A stretch of DNA of 64,000 nucleotides from positions 17,266,589 through 17,330,588 of the forward strand of contig CP154954.1 in assembly GCA_039621445.1 (NCBI GenBank), read 5' to 3'. The translations under genes were made by a program, and so were the position numbers. Positions 23,071 to 33,356 of this stretch are shown piece after piece. Numbering within the stretch: position 1 is the stretch's first letter; every line of letters begins with the position of its first letter. The stretch comes from Euglena gracilis. Taxonomy: Eukaryota; Euglenida; Euglenophyceae; Euglenales. The notes beneath the pieces were generated by a model. The model was not told the origin of the DNA and searched no databases. It saw nothing but the letters and a program-made list of their open reading frames with translations.

Positions 23071-24070
23071 AAAAACAAAAAAAAAGGTCACCAAAGACCA
23101 TCCTGACCATTTTTTTTTGAAAAATTTGAATTTTTCTCTTGCCGAAATGCTCATTACAAATGCTAAATTACCATAATTTCCCCCAAAAAATTTTCATGAT
23201 TTTTCCCCGTATTTGTCGTATCCAGCAATTTTTGTTGTCCAGAATTATCCACAAAAAAAGGCAATACAAAATTGCCAGGATTGAAGGGTGGCCGTGGAGC
23301 CAACCATAGGGGGGCCAAGGTTGCAGTGAAAACTTGCAGAATTTTACAGAAATTTGTGAACATCTTTTTCGAAAAGGTGGGAGCTCGGAGTCAACCTCAC
23401 TTAATTACCGTTTTTTTGGCTGATTTAAGCAATTTTTGGATGAATTGTCAGCATTGTTTGGCCTTTTTGGTAAATTTGGCCAATTTAGTTTTCATTTTTT
23501 TTTTTTTGTTTTCTATTTTGGCCATTTTTTGGCATTATGGAAAAACTTTGGTATCTTATTAACTTTTTGTCTTGTCCTTGTAGTTCTCCGTGGTGTATTC
23601 CTTTGACAATCGCTCTGTGCCTCCTCGGTTTTTGATTTCACAACCAGGCTCCTTTTTACCAACCCCAGGGGGAGGGGGCTGCTTGTGCTATCTCCCTGGT
23701 GCCTGCCGACCAAGCAGGTTTTTGAAATTACCATTTTGATTGGTTTGATTTGGTGTTTGTCATTTTGTGCCTTTTGGTTTTGTGTTTGATTTCAACCAGG
23801 CTCCTTTTTTACACCCAGGGAAGATGCTTGCTTGCCTGCCGGGGTTTCCTGAAAATTACTTTTTTTTTTTCCGGGCCCCCCAGCGCAAACACACCCCACA
23901 AAACCACCCCAAAAACCCTGCCACCGGGGGTACGAAACGGGCTTGCCCACAGCACCCCTGCTTGGAGGTAAACCCCCTGGCTGGATCGCCCCAGGCGGGG
24001 GGGGTGATCTTAAGAAAATCCTAGAAAGGAGAGTACAAAAAGGTCACTTGGCTGAGAAAGGGAATATATG

Positions 24071-24074
<4 letters not shown>

Positions 24075-24113
<39 letters not shown>

Positions 24114-24153
24114 TGTGCGCGCGCGCACGCATGGACACACACACACACACACA

Positions 24154-24190
<37 letters not shown>
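24075..24190. repeat. Compound (TG)n-(CA)n-(GA)n microsatellite
   Basis: Consecutive TG, CA and GA dinucleotide runs. All long frames across it are artefacts. Confidence 0.95.
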
Positions 24191-24191
<1 letters not shown>

Positions 24192-24923
24192 TCCGCGTGT
24201 TGATGACTTTGGCCTTGGCATTTGATTTGATAATTTTCTTCTTTTAAAATACATGGCCACCATCAACACACAGAATTGTGAAAAGAAAAGGCAATAATGC
24301 CAACATTTCGTCGAAACATCCATCAAAAGCACATGTCAGAAGAGTACGCCGGGCAGCATTGCTGGTTATACCCTCTGAATGGACTGAACGAAACAGGATT
24401 GCGCCAGAAAGGGGACGGAACGGGCAGAAGGGGCGAAACAAACTTGGAAATTACTCTGATAAAATTCACAGACCAGACAGAAAATCTCCAAAAATACACA
24501 GGAAACAATTACATGGAAAAAATTTGGTGCCTGGGAGTAGTCGACCCCCCCCAGAGATTTAAATGAATGAATTTTTTTTTAGAGTGAAAATGACTTCTCG
24601 GGGGTCTTTCAAAGAAGCCTAACAGCGTATCTCCTCGCCTCACGTTCTTTAGCTCAGGTTGAGCGCACGCTGCAAAGAGCGAAACACGAACAAATGGCGA
24701 ACATAATGCCGGCCAATAATTACGCAAGCCTCCGAACGAGAATTTACCTCTTGGCCCATAATTTGTCAAAAATAACCTTAGCAGAGGATTCTGTATCACC
24801 ACGGTCAATCTTTGATCAAATCAAAAAATATTTCACTAATTTGCCCCCCCAAAAGCCCACAAAAAAATAAAAATAACCCCACCACTAATTATTGTTTGAA
24901 CGTCCGAAGTTGGAAACCAGACC

Positions 24924-24998
24924 CTTTTTTTGAGTCCAAATAATCAACCACGCAGGACCTGGGGACCTGCGGGGTTAATGATTTGGACTCAAAAAAAA
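24924..24998. repeat. Interrupted hairpin (TTTTTTTGAGTCCAAAT arms)
   Basis: The left arm TTTTTTTGAGTCCAAAT and a complementary right arm ATTTGGACTCAAAAAAA enclose further pairing GCAGG/CCTGC at the tip. This is a foldback structure of about 75 bp. Confidence 0.8.
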
Positions 24999-26175
24999 TC
25001 CTAAACAGGGCCTTCACGGGATCCACCGGGTCGGTTGATTAACAACGGACACCATTTCTTGTATATTCACGGCTGTGATTTCATCAACCTCCATCATTTT
25101 CCAAAATATCGAGTCACTCTTCTGCCTTTTGTTTTGTACTTACCTCATTGTCACTTCACCTCACGCGGGTGTGGCAGGGGCAGGACTGTACGGGAAGTCC
25201 TGGTGGAGGGGGGTTGACCCCCCACCCGAGACGTGGGCGGGGTGGGTTGACCCCCCCACCCGCCATGGTGCCCAGTCAAAAAAAAATTCCTTCGGCACCG
25301 AAAGATTAAATTCATCCTGAAAATTGCCGCCCCTTGAATACAGGAAAGCCTGGTGGGTGGTGGGCGGTGGGGGGGGGGGGTCGGACCACCGTCCCCCCCA
25401 CCAGGATCAGGGTGGGGGGGGGTGGACCCTCCCGCACACACTTCACTCATGGCGGTGGCATCAACAACCCCCCCCCAACGCCATGTGCGAACGCTTGGTG
25501 GGGGGTTCGACCCCGCATGGCAGGATGGCAAAGATAAACGCCCTTGGCGCAGAAGGCACCGACATTTTGACCAAAAAAACTGGCACTCTGAAATGCAGGA
25601 AGGGGTGGGTGGGTGGAAGGTCGCACTCCCCTGAAGAACCAGATGGTGGGGGAATAGAATTTCCAGAATTCTTGTTCAGCCTGAATTCCCAACAAGGGAT
25701 AATTGTCACCTGGAAGGTCAGACATTCAGGGACCCCGACAACGTTCTTTGTCACAAATTTGCCAGCACCGGAGATCCTGACAGTTTCCTTTTAATAATGG
25801 AAATAACCCAGGGTGGGTAGCCCAAGCCGGTCCTCAAGGCCTTTTGGAAGGGGGGGCAGGTAACCCCCCCCCCAAAACTCCAGGGGGCCTTATTTGGGGG
25901 GTCTGACTTTTGGATTGTTGCTACACGCCCCAATTGGAGAAAGCGGATCAGGGGGATCCAAACCATACCATTGCTTTGCGACCCCCCTGGGGGGGAGGGG
26001 TGGTCGCTTTCCACTCTGAAAAAACCAACCAGTCACTTTCCCCCCCCAAAAAAAAACCAGTCAGCCACTTTACCCCCCCCCCCCGGGAGGGATTGAATGT
26101 GCCTGTTTTGGTAAGCCATCGTGGTGAAGCAATGAGATTGGAGGTATGTTCTCATGTGTGGTCTCGCCCAGTTTG

Positions 26176-26335
26176 AAAAAAAGAGGCATAATTACATCAG
26201 AAAAATGGTCAGAAGAATCAGATTCGGACGATTTGGCACTGTCCAATGACGATGAAACCCTCTTATCATCTGACACACGAATTTCCAGCACCTTTCGGCG
26301 ACGCACAAAATTCCGAAAAATTTCCGGCGCCTGTG
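26176..26335 (+). CDS. Candidate exon, acidic/serine-rich
   Basis: The plus strand encodes LKKRGIITSEKWSEESDSDD, LALSNDDETLLSSDTRISST and FRRRTKFRKISG, a low-complexity acidic stretch followed by a basic one. CTCGCCCAG just upstream may be an acceptor. This could be a linker exon of the same plus-strand gene as the exons at 26.6 and 26.8 kb. No domain. Confidence 0.35.
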
Positions 26336-26589
26336 CCAGGCCAGCCACTTTTTTTTTTCATTTCCGGGCTTACCCCACCCCTGGGGGGGGTCTTGGCCAG
26401 AAAACCAGTAAGTCACTCTGAAAAAACCAGTCAGTCAACCCCCGGGGGTGGGGTGACACAGGTGTTAAACAATGGCATGATCCAAACCCACGGAATATGC
26501 CAAAGAAGTCACCTTGCAGACGATAGAGCAAGTTTTCGACAATAAAGCCAAAGACCGACTTTTCTGACACAAGTTTGCATTGTCTAGCA

Positions 26590-26782
26590 CCTTGAAAATG
26601 TGTCAAAGAGCAAATATGCCACAGCAAAGTCCTTCAATTTTGTCACAAAGATTCAGGCAGCAAACAAATCAGGGAAAGACAACAATTGCGCGAAAAAAAA
26701 AAGTTTCTACAAAATTGAAATGCTGGCAAGCAGGCTTCAGGAGGTTCAGAAGGCTAACATTAATCTGAGGGGTGTGCTTTGA
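26590..26782 (+). CDS. Candidate exon, coiled-coil-like, plus strand
   Basis: The plus frame contains VSKSKYATAKSFNFVTKIQA, ANKSGKDNNCAKKKSFYKIE and MLASRLQEVQKANINLRGVL followed by a stop at 26,782. The final part is a plausible amphipathic helix. Not recognised. Confidence 0.4.
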
Positions 26783-26829
26783 AAGTGGTGCGGGCTTGAA
26801 AAGCTAATATACTGCCAAAAGCAATCGAA

Positions 26830-26920
26830 CATGGGGGATGGGTGTTTTGAGGGTTTTGAAGCCAGCTCATCGTCCAACAAACCACCTGTGGTGCCAGCGG
26901 CTATCTTTGACAGCTACGTG
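26830..26920 (+). CDS. Candidate first exon, plus strand
   Basis: ATG at 26,830 opens MGDGCFEGFEASSSSNKPPV and continues VPAAIFDSYV to a good donor (GTG|GTAAAA). The next ~75 bp lead to the insertion site of the large transposon at 26,998, which would sit in the intron that follows. The rest of the gene is not identified. Confidence 0.35.
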
Positions 26921-26992
26921 GTAAAAAAAAAACAGAAGTCCATCACACAATCATTCACTTGATCCTGCAGTGTTCCCAGGGCGACGGGGGCA

Positions 26993-26997
26993 ACAGA
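26993..26997. repeat. Target-site duplication ACAGA (left)
   Basis: The five bases ACAGA immediately precede the left terminal inverted repeat. The same five bases follow the right repeat at 39,757-39,761. Confidence 0.88.
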
Positions 26998-27023
26998 CTT
27001 AGACGGCCGGGAATGCACTTTTC
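26998..27023 (+). repeat. Left terminal inverted repeat of the large transposon
   Basis: 26 bp, perfect complement of 39,731-39,756. Confidence 0.95.
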
Positions 27024-27182
27024 TTGTGTAGTCACAAAAATATGACAGTTTTAGTGAAAATGCGCATCCGCGCATTTTGGACGCGGAATGCGCAGGTGCG
27101 CATTCCGGCCCTGTCGCGTGCGCTCTGAAAACACTATCCAAATCGCGTAATGGGAAGGCTCTAATATTTTGACGCGTTTTGA

Positions 27183-27349
27183 ATGTTTGCTTCTTTCTGC
27201 ACAGTGTGCTTTGTATCACATTTCGACTGCAAAGAAGATTGTGAGGTGACTGCCCCTGACGTCAGCTACACTCCCACACCCCGCCGAGGCAGCAGTATTG
27301 CGGGATTGTCAAGATCCGAATTGGGGTGGTCTGGACGGAAAGGGGTGGT
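27183..27349 (+). CDS. Candidate 5' exon of the transposon's first gene
   Basis: ATG at 27,183 opens a frame with CKEDCEVTAPDVSYTPTPRR and GSSIAGLSRSELGWSGRKG, which meets a strong donor (GTG|GTGAGT) near 27,349. A later block after an acceptor (TTTTCAG) at about 27,900 reads LDVTPTDRLRLSEHKRDDPR. Both could be 5' exons of the gene at 28.2 kb. The links are not proven. Confidence 0.3.
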
Positions 27350-27977
27350 GGTGAGTGGGGTCGGGACCACCATGCAGGGGTGGGTCACATGTTTCCTATT
27401 GGAAGGTTCTAATTGGACCGGTGAGTGAGAGAGCGGGAGGGGATGCGACCTGGGTGGGTGGGTGGTTGTTTCACCGTGTAGTATACGAGGGGTCTGAATG
27501 TGCAGATGCGCATTCAGACCAATGAGTTGAAGAATGCGCTCCTGCGCATTCAGACTGTCCAGATGACTTCACTTTCCCCCCCCCCCTGCTTTCTGGGCTG
27601 ATACACGGGTACCGGTGTGTCAGTAAGCGTGGTGGTGGTTGCTCCCTTCTGAGACGTGAAGGACTGGTTTCCAGTCAGCCTTGTGATTTGTCGGTCCAGT
27701 GTTGGTACGGGGTGTGTCACACGCTTACCTGGCGATTGTGTTCCTTTGGTCCTTTGCAGTTGAGTGTGGTTTTGAACTGTGAGTCAGTCACTCCCCGCAG
27801 CCCGATGAACGGAGCGAGCACGCACGATTCTGATCCACTGTTGTCACACCGTCAACACCTGGCTTGACGTGTACTGATTGACTGTTAACGTTGTTTTCAG
27901 CTGGACGTCACACCCACAGACAGGCTGCGGTTATCAGAACACAAGCGAGACGACCCCAGACCGGCTACCAGTTCGTT

Positions 27978-28027
27978 ACACAATGTACGACAGAATGCGC
28001 ATGTGCGCATTCTGTCGTACATTGTGT
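27978..28027. repeat. 50-bp perfect palindrome containing the TGCGCA motif
   Basis: The arms 27,978-28,001 and 28,004-28,027 are perfect 24-bp complements (start ACACAATGTACGACAGAATG) around the dinucleotide TG. It is the longest perfect member of the palindrome family. Confidence 0.95.
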
Positions 28028-28222
28028 ATTCTGTACCTTTTTCAGTTATATGTTACCACCAGACTGAACGATGAATGCGCACATGCGCATTGTTGAGACG
28101 TTTTTGTGGTAGTGCATTTCGATCGGTTTGTACCTCGTTTTACGAATGTTTGTTTGTCCTCTGACTGCTGTCTCGGCGGTTCCCGTCACTCGGCAGTCCC
28201 TACACCCCACCTCAGCATCCCC

Positions 28223-29915
28223 ATGCCCCGACAACCCCAGTCCCTGTACCGTGCCCGGCACACGCACACCCCCGCCGTCCTCGCCTGTGCCACGGCGGGC
28301 AAGATCATCGGGCGGCTGGTGCGCGACACCTTCGTTGCCACGTACGCCGACTTCGTCACGGCCGTGGTGGACCCGCCCCACCCCCTGTACGAGTTGGTGG
28401 TCCTGGTGGCCCACACCCGGGTCCCGTTCCGCCGCTCCCCGGACAGCGACCACCTCCTGGCGGAGCTGACACGCCGCCCCCGCCGCCAGCGCACGGAGAT
28501 GCTGCTGCGGGACGCCTGGGCCTCGTACCGGGCCCACCGCCAGCACGCCTGCCCCCGCGCCCCACAGCCCCGCCTCGCCGCCGAAGACGTCCCCCTGCCC
28601 GCCACCCGCGCCCTGGGCCGCTTCCTCCGCCCCAGCGGGGTCCACCCCACCGCCCTGCTGCACTCCGCCGCCGACCGCGCCCGGCTGGCCCTGGCGCGGC
28701 AGGCCGAGCTGTGGCACGACCTGGCCGGGAACCCCGCGGTGCTGTGGTTCGACAACTACTACAAACGGCGGTACCGCAACACGCCGCCGCGCCAGATGGA
28801 TGCCCACCTGAACGTGGTGGTGGTGGCGGTGCTGCCGCTGGTGGACCCCGTGCCCCCGTTCCCCGGCTACTACTCCCTGGAGCAGCTGTGGCAGCGGCAC
28901 CTGCTGGTTGGTACCGAGCTGGCGGAGCACGGCGGCGGACGACTGCGGGAGCGCATCCGGGCGGTGGCCGACTGGGACCTGCCGGCGACGGACTTCCGCG
29001 TTCCCCTGGACGTGAGCCGGCCCCGGGTGGAGGCCCTGCCGTGGCGTCCGTTCCTCATGGGCGACCACGCCGTGTCGGCCCAGGTCGGCCTGCTGGAGGT
29101 GCTGCGCTACCTGCGGGGCTCGGTCGCCGACCACCTCGCCACCCGGTGCCGGTCCTCGTGGACGAGAACATCTGGTACCGGGTGGCGAAGCTGCTGTACG
29201 GCAGGGAGCTGCAGCGGTGGGACGTGTCGGCCGCCCTGACCCCCCTCCCCATGCTGTACGCGGTGTGGCACCCCTACAAACAGGTGGTGCACACCGTGTA
29301 CCGGCGGTTTTTGCCCCTTTTCCTCTACGTGCAGAGCGGCACCCTGGCCCGCAGCGGTACGGGCAGCTTCCACCGGCCCAACCTGCAGACCCTGGAGCGG
29401 TGGCTGGGGGCCCTCCTGCTGGTGCCGCGGGCCACCCGATTGCGCATCTGCGCATTCCGGGACCGTCTGGGGCGTCGTGACCGTGGTGGAACGCGAGGCG
29501 GCGCAGCGGGCCACCACCGTGGCGGAGCGACAGGCCCAGCTGGAGGCGGCCGAGGCCCACGTTCGGCAGCAGGGGTGCGGGGTGTGTGCCGATCAGGCCC
29601 TGGCGGGAGGAGCGTGCGATCGAGGCGGAGGAGGCGGAGGAGGCACAGCGGGCCGAGTCTGCACTGCGGGATGCCCAGCAGGTCGTGCGGATCCTGCGGG
29701 CGGACAGCACCATCCTGGCGGCGCTGGCGGATCTCCTGGGGGAGTGGGCTCCGGCATGTCTGGTCCTGGGGGAGATGGTGCGCACCTGCCACTGGGAGTC
29801 GGAAAGTGGGCCCTGCGGCGTGAGGGGCACCCAGTGAGCCTGCCTGAGCCCCCCCTGCCCCCAGGCCGGCCCGCACGGGGTGCAGCCCGCCGTGCAGTGG
29901 CACCCCGCGCTGTGA
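28223..29915 (+). pseudogene. Probable transposase of the large element, WFDNYYK family (frameshifted)
   Basis: An acceptor (CACTCGGCAG) at 28,196 precedes ATG 28,223 (MPRQPQSLYRA). The first frame holds about 300 residues with GRLVRDTFVATYADFV near the start, PAVLWFDNYYKRRYRNTPP at about residues 170-190 and QVGLLEVLRYLRGS near 300. Near 29,140 the frame changes and continues with VLVDENIWYRVAKLLYGREL, YAVWHPYKQVVHTVYRRFLP and FHRPNLQTLERWLGALLLV. A helical, charged tail follows in two further frames, then a 45-nt GT...AG intron (29,820-29,864) and a last exon ending WHPAL at 29,915. The conserved acidic residues in FDNYY and VLVDEN make an RNase-H-like transposase plausible. This is inference from motif style, since the family is not firmly recognised. 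The frameshifts imply decay or assembly error. Confidence 0.6.
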
Positions 29916-30441
29916 GCGTGCGGCGGAGGGGGCCCGGCTGAGGACGCGGAGCGCCGGTGGGGGCGCGCGGCCCCCCCCTTCCCCCGGGACGGGGGTGCGG
30001 AGGCAGCGTTGCCGTGGCGGACATGTGGTGCGGAATGCCGTGGGCCCCGCCCCTCCCTGCGGCGCCTCCCCGGCTGCCCCCGCCGGAGCAACGACCCACC
30101 TCCACCGGCGCCGGAGCGCCCCCCGCCAGCGACGTGCCCACCCCCGTGCAGGACGCCGCTGCGGGCCGGTCCGCGGCCCGCCCGAGGACCCGAGGGAGCT
30201 GGAGGCTGGGCCCTGCGCCGCGGGAGGTCCCAGGCGGGGAGAAGGCGACCGGGCGAGGGCGCGGCGGTGCCGGCCGCCCCGCCCGGTGCCTGTTGTGCGC
30301 GGCGGGGCATATGGGCGGATCTGGAGGCGACCGTGCGCAGTGCGCACTGTGGATGCGCGTGCGCACATGCGCAATCAGCGCTGTTTGCGCACATGCGTTC
30401 AGTGATTTACCAGATGTTGAATTGTGTTGGTTTTGACGTGC

Positions 30442-32044
30442 ATGGCGTGCTGGGGGGGGGAGATGGTGCGCACTGCCACTGGGAGCTGCGACAGTCCGGC
30501 ACCGGCGGACACGCCCTCGAGGCACGCCAGTTTGGCCCTGCTGCTGCGTCTGGAGGCCCCCGGTGAGCGCCGCACGGAGTACATCCGGACCGTGGGGGTG
30601 GCCATGCTGTGCTGGACGCCGTGGCACGCCGCCCTGCCCGCGGCCTGCTTCAGCGAGGAGCTGTGCGAGGCGGCGCTGTCCCGGCTGGGGCGGGCGAAGG
30701 AGAGGCAGCCGGAGGCGGTGAGCACGGATCAGGTGGGGGACCGGTACGTGCTGCTGGAGACGGGTCGGTCAGGGTGCTGCGGGGTGGCAACGTGGGGCAG
30801 CGGTGGGTGGACACGGTGCGCGGACACGTGGAGGCCCTTCTGGAACGGTGTGCGGTGCGGAGCAGCGACTGCCCGTGGTGCCCGGACAGATGGTGGCGGT
30901 TGAGTCCGTGTCCGACGTGGTCCGCTACGTGGCCCGGCTGACGGAGCGGGAGTACTCCGTGGGTGAGCCCTGGCCCGCGGACTGGAGCCACCCCGCCAGC
31001 CTGCTGTCCGTGGACCTCACCCCGGAGGACGCGACGGCCACGATGCGGTACGCGTTGCTCGCCCTGGTCGGGGACGACCTGCCCAACGAGGACGTGCAAC
31101 GGGAGCTGGATGGCCTGTGCGCCCGTCGGAGCGAGGAGGAGGTCGTCCAGTATCTCCGGGCGTGGGACGGTGTGGCCGGGCGCGTCCGACCGGAGGCAAA
31201 GCCCAAGGCCCAGCCACAGGGCAAGCCGAAGGCGAAGCCCCAGCCAGTCGCCACCGTCCCGGTGCAACCAGCTGTTGCGAACTGGCGGGTCATATGGAGG
31301 AATTGTCTGTCAATCATCATGAGTGCGAAATAACATTGTGATTGCGCATGTGCGCAAACAGTGCTGAATGCGCATGTGCGCAATCAGCACTGTTTGCGCA
31401 CATGCGCATTCAGGACTGATTTTACCAGATGTTCTGAATTGTGTTGGTTTTGACGACTCACCCGTAATACGAAGTGGACAGTGCAATTGCTGTGTCTTGG
31501 GTTATTCCACTGAGCTGTTCGATGTATACAGCGTGTTAAGAACGCTTTTGCTAACCCGTTCTCTTTCTTGTCTTGACTGAGAGGTCATGACCACAGAATG
31601 CGCATGTGCGCAAACAAACCACATATGACCGTCTTCACCATAATCTCTTGGAATGCGCAGATGCGCATTCGCAGTAACTTCGATCGTTGGGAATACACAG
31701 ACTGACTCAAACACCCGGTCAGTGTGTGGCAATGTTCTCTTTTCGCGAATTGACTTGGTGATTGCCCGGCCAGCACCCATCCGCCGCCGTGCTTCGCACG
31801 GCGCAGCCCCTGTGCGTCAGTCCGTTTTCGAGCAACCCGCTCCCTTGCGCCGCAGGCAGCGGGCCTGCCCATCCCGGCGGCTCCGCTGGTGGTGTGCGAC
31901 GGGTCCCCCACCCCCGTGCCGTCGGCCCAGAGGCCCGGGCCGGTCTCAGCACCCCACCTGGCCGGCCGCATCCCCGATCCCGTGCCGCCCGCCACGGGCC
32001 CCAACGTGTACCTCCCAGCCAACCCCGACGAGGACGTCGCCTGA
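30442..32044 (+). pseudogene. Second degenerate gene of the large element, unrecognised
   Basis: ATG 30,442 starts MACWGGEMVRTATGSC. The frame runs through LALLLRLEAPGERRTEYIRT, VGVAMLCWTPWHAALPAACF and AALSRLGRAKERQPEAV. It then needs two frame changes (about 30,770 and 30,870) to reach LPVVPGQMVAVESVSDVVRY, SLLSVDLTPEDATATMRYAL and a basic tail (PKAQPQGKPKAKPQP). A last exon from 31,856 after CGCAG reads GLPIPAAPLVV and ends YLPANPDEDVA at 32,044. The first ~35 bp (GAGATGGTGCGCAC...CACTGGGAG) duplicate the 3' part of the upstream gene at 29,770, so one gene may have arisen by partial duplication. No known domain. Confidence 0.45.
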
Positions 32045-32059
32045 GCTGGGACCCCGCAC

Positions 32060-33250
32060 GGGCGGGGCACCCCCACCACCCGGGACACGGGGGCGCTTGA
32101 TTCGTCCGACGTTCTGGAACGATTGGGAGGACTGCGGGGGGTGCGCGCAAGTGTGTAGAACACCGGGGCGGAGCCCCCGCGCCTTGGTCAGCCTCCTTTC
32201 GGACAGCTGGGCACGAATTTTTCCTCCAAAAAATATCCGCGTACATTACGCGATTCTGCGCGACTAGCATTGCACACGTCAGGTGTGTAATTTTGTCCAG
32301 TGATTTTCGCCAAAACAGAGCCTCAGGACTCAAAATTGTGCATCCGAAATATTTCGACTTCCCCTGACCTGTCCAGAAAAACAGCACCGCTGGAGGCGCC
32401 GCCGTTGTCGAAATCGCCTGTTCTGGCCCTTTCAGAGGCATTCGTTAAAAAAAAAATTCGTTTTGGATGGTTTTTCCTCGGAGGGGATGGTACCAACTCT
32501 TGCACTGGGCTTGGGCGGGTGCGGGTGCGCGGCACCGCCCCACTGCTGGTTGCCGCGCACGTGGGGCCCCGGGCGCCGCAGGCCCCCGGGGGCGGCGGCC
32601 CCCCCGTGTGGGCAGAACGCGGACCGCCCAGGTCGCGGGGAGCGCTTGGAGACGACCGGGCCGTGCACCCGTGGGGCCCTGCCGGGGGGACGCGCACAGT
32701 GGAGATGGGCGTGTGTCGACGGCCCCGGGAGCCATACCCGTGTGCTGTGGTGGCGGCCCCTTCGTCCCGGGGGGGGAACCGTGGCCCCGCGGAACGGGAC
32801 TCGCCCGCGGACGCGACCCCCCGCGGGTCCAGGCCCGCCCGGCGGACCCCACCTGCGGGCGCGGGGCAACCCGCCCCCCGCGGCCCGCGCCCCCGCCCCC
32901 CCCCGTGCCCCGGGGGCCGGGCCCTGAGGGGGGGCGTGGCGGAGCGGCACCCGCCTGCCCACCGCGGGAGGGCATCCCTGACCGGTGTTGACCGGGCCAA
33001 CGCAACCCCCTGCGTGGACCCCACCACCCGGGGCACGGGGCGATTCGGTCCCGTTTGGGCGCTGGGGGGGGAGGGGTTGCGGCGTGGGCGGAGCCCGTTG
33101 ACCGCCTCCGTGCCCAGGCGGGATGGGTCTCCACAACGCGCTCGCAATTGCCACCCGTCTCGATGTGTGGCCCTTCACTTTTTCCCGCCGATTGCACCCC
33201 GTGCGCCCCGGGGCGGCGTAGGCGCCGTGTTCAGAGTTAAATTCGCTTGG
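32060..33250. other. GC-rich intergenic block inside the transposon
   Basis: A 330-codon plus-strand frame and three long minus-strand frames are open here. Their compositions are Gly/Arg/Pro/Ala-rich with no protein-like pattern, as expected from high GC. The segments 32,060-32,190 and 33,010-33,100 are diverged copies of each other (CCACCACCCGGG-CACGGGG...). The motif GGTACCAA recurs at 32,489 and 33,271. I annotate no gene. Confidence 0.5.
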
Positions 33251-33356
33251 AGCGGTGCAGGGGGGGGGGTGGTACCAATTCAGCTTCTATAGGGGTTGCC
33301 GCTCCGTACACACTGGGTCATGTACCATTTCTCGACCACAGGGCACCGGCACCCCC

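Noticed and set aside
28046-30394. 782-codon open frame on the minus strand opposite the transposase-like gene
   Set aside because: It is the antisense shadow of GC-rich coding DNA. The product is Gly/Arg/Ala/Pro-biased with no motifs, while the plus strand has consistent protein features and splice sites.
32300-33292. 330-codon plus-strand frame between the second and third genes of the transposon
   Set aside because: Composition is dominated by Pro/Arg/Gly with no pattern. Frames on the opposite strand are equally open, as expected from high GC content.
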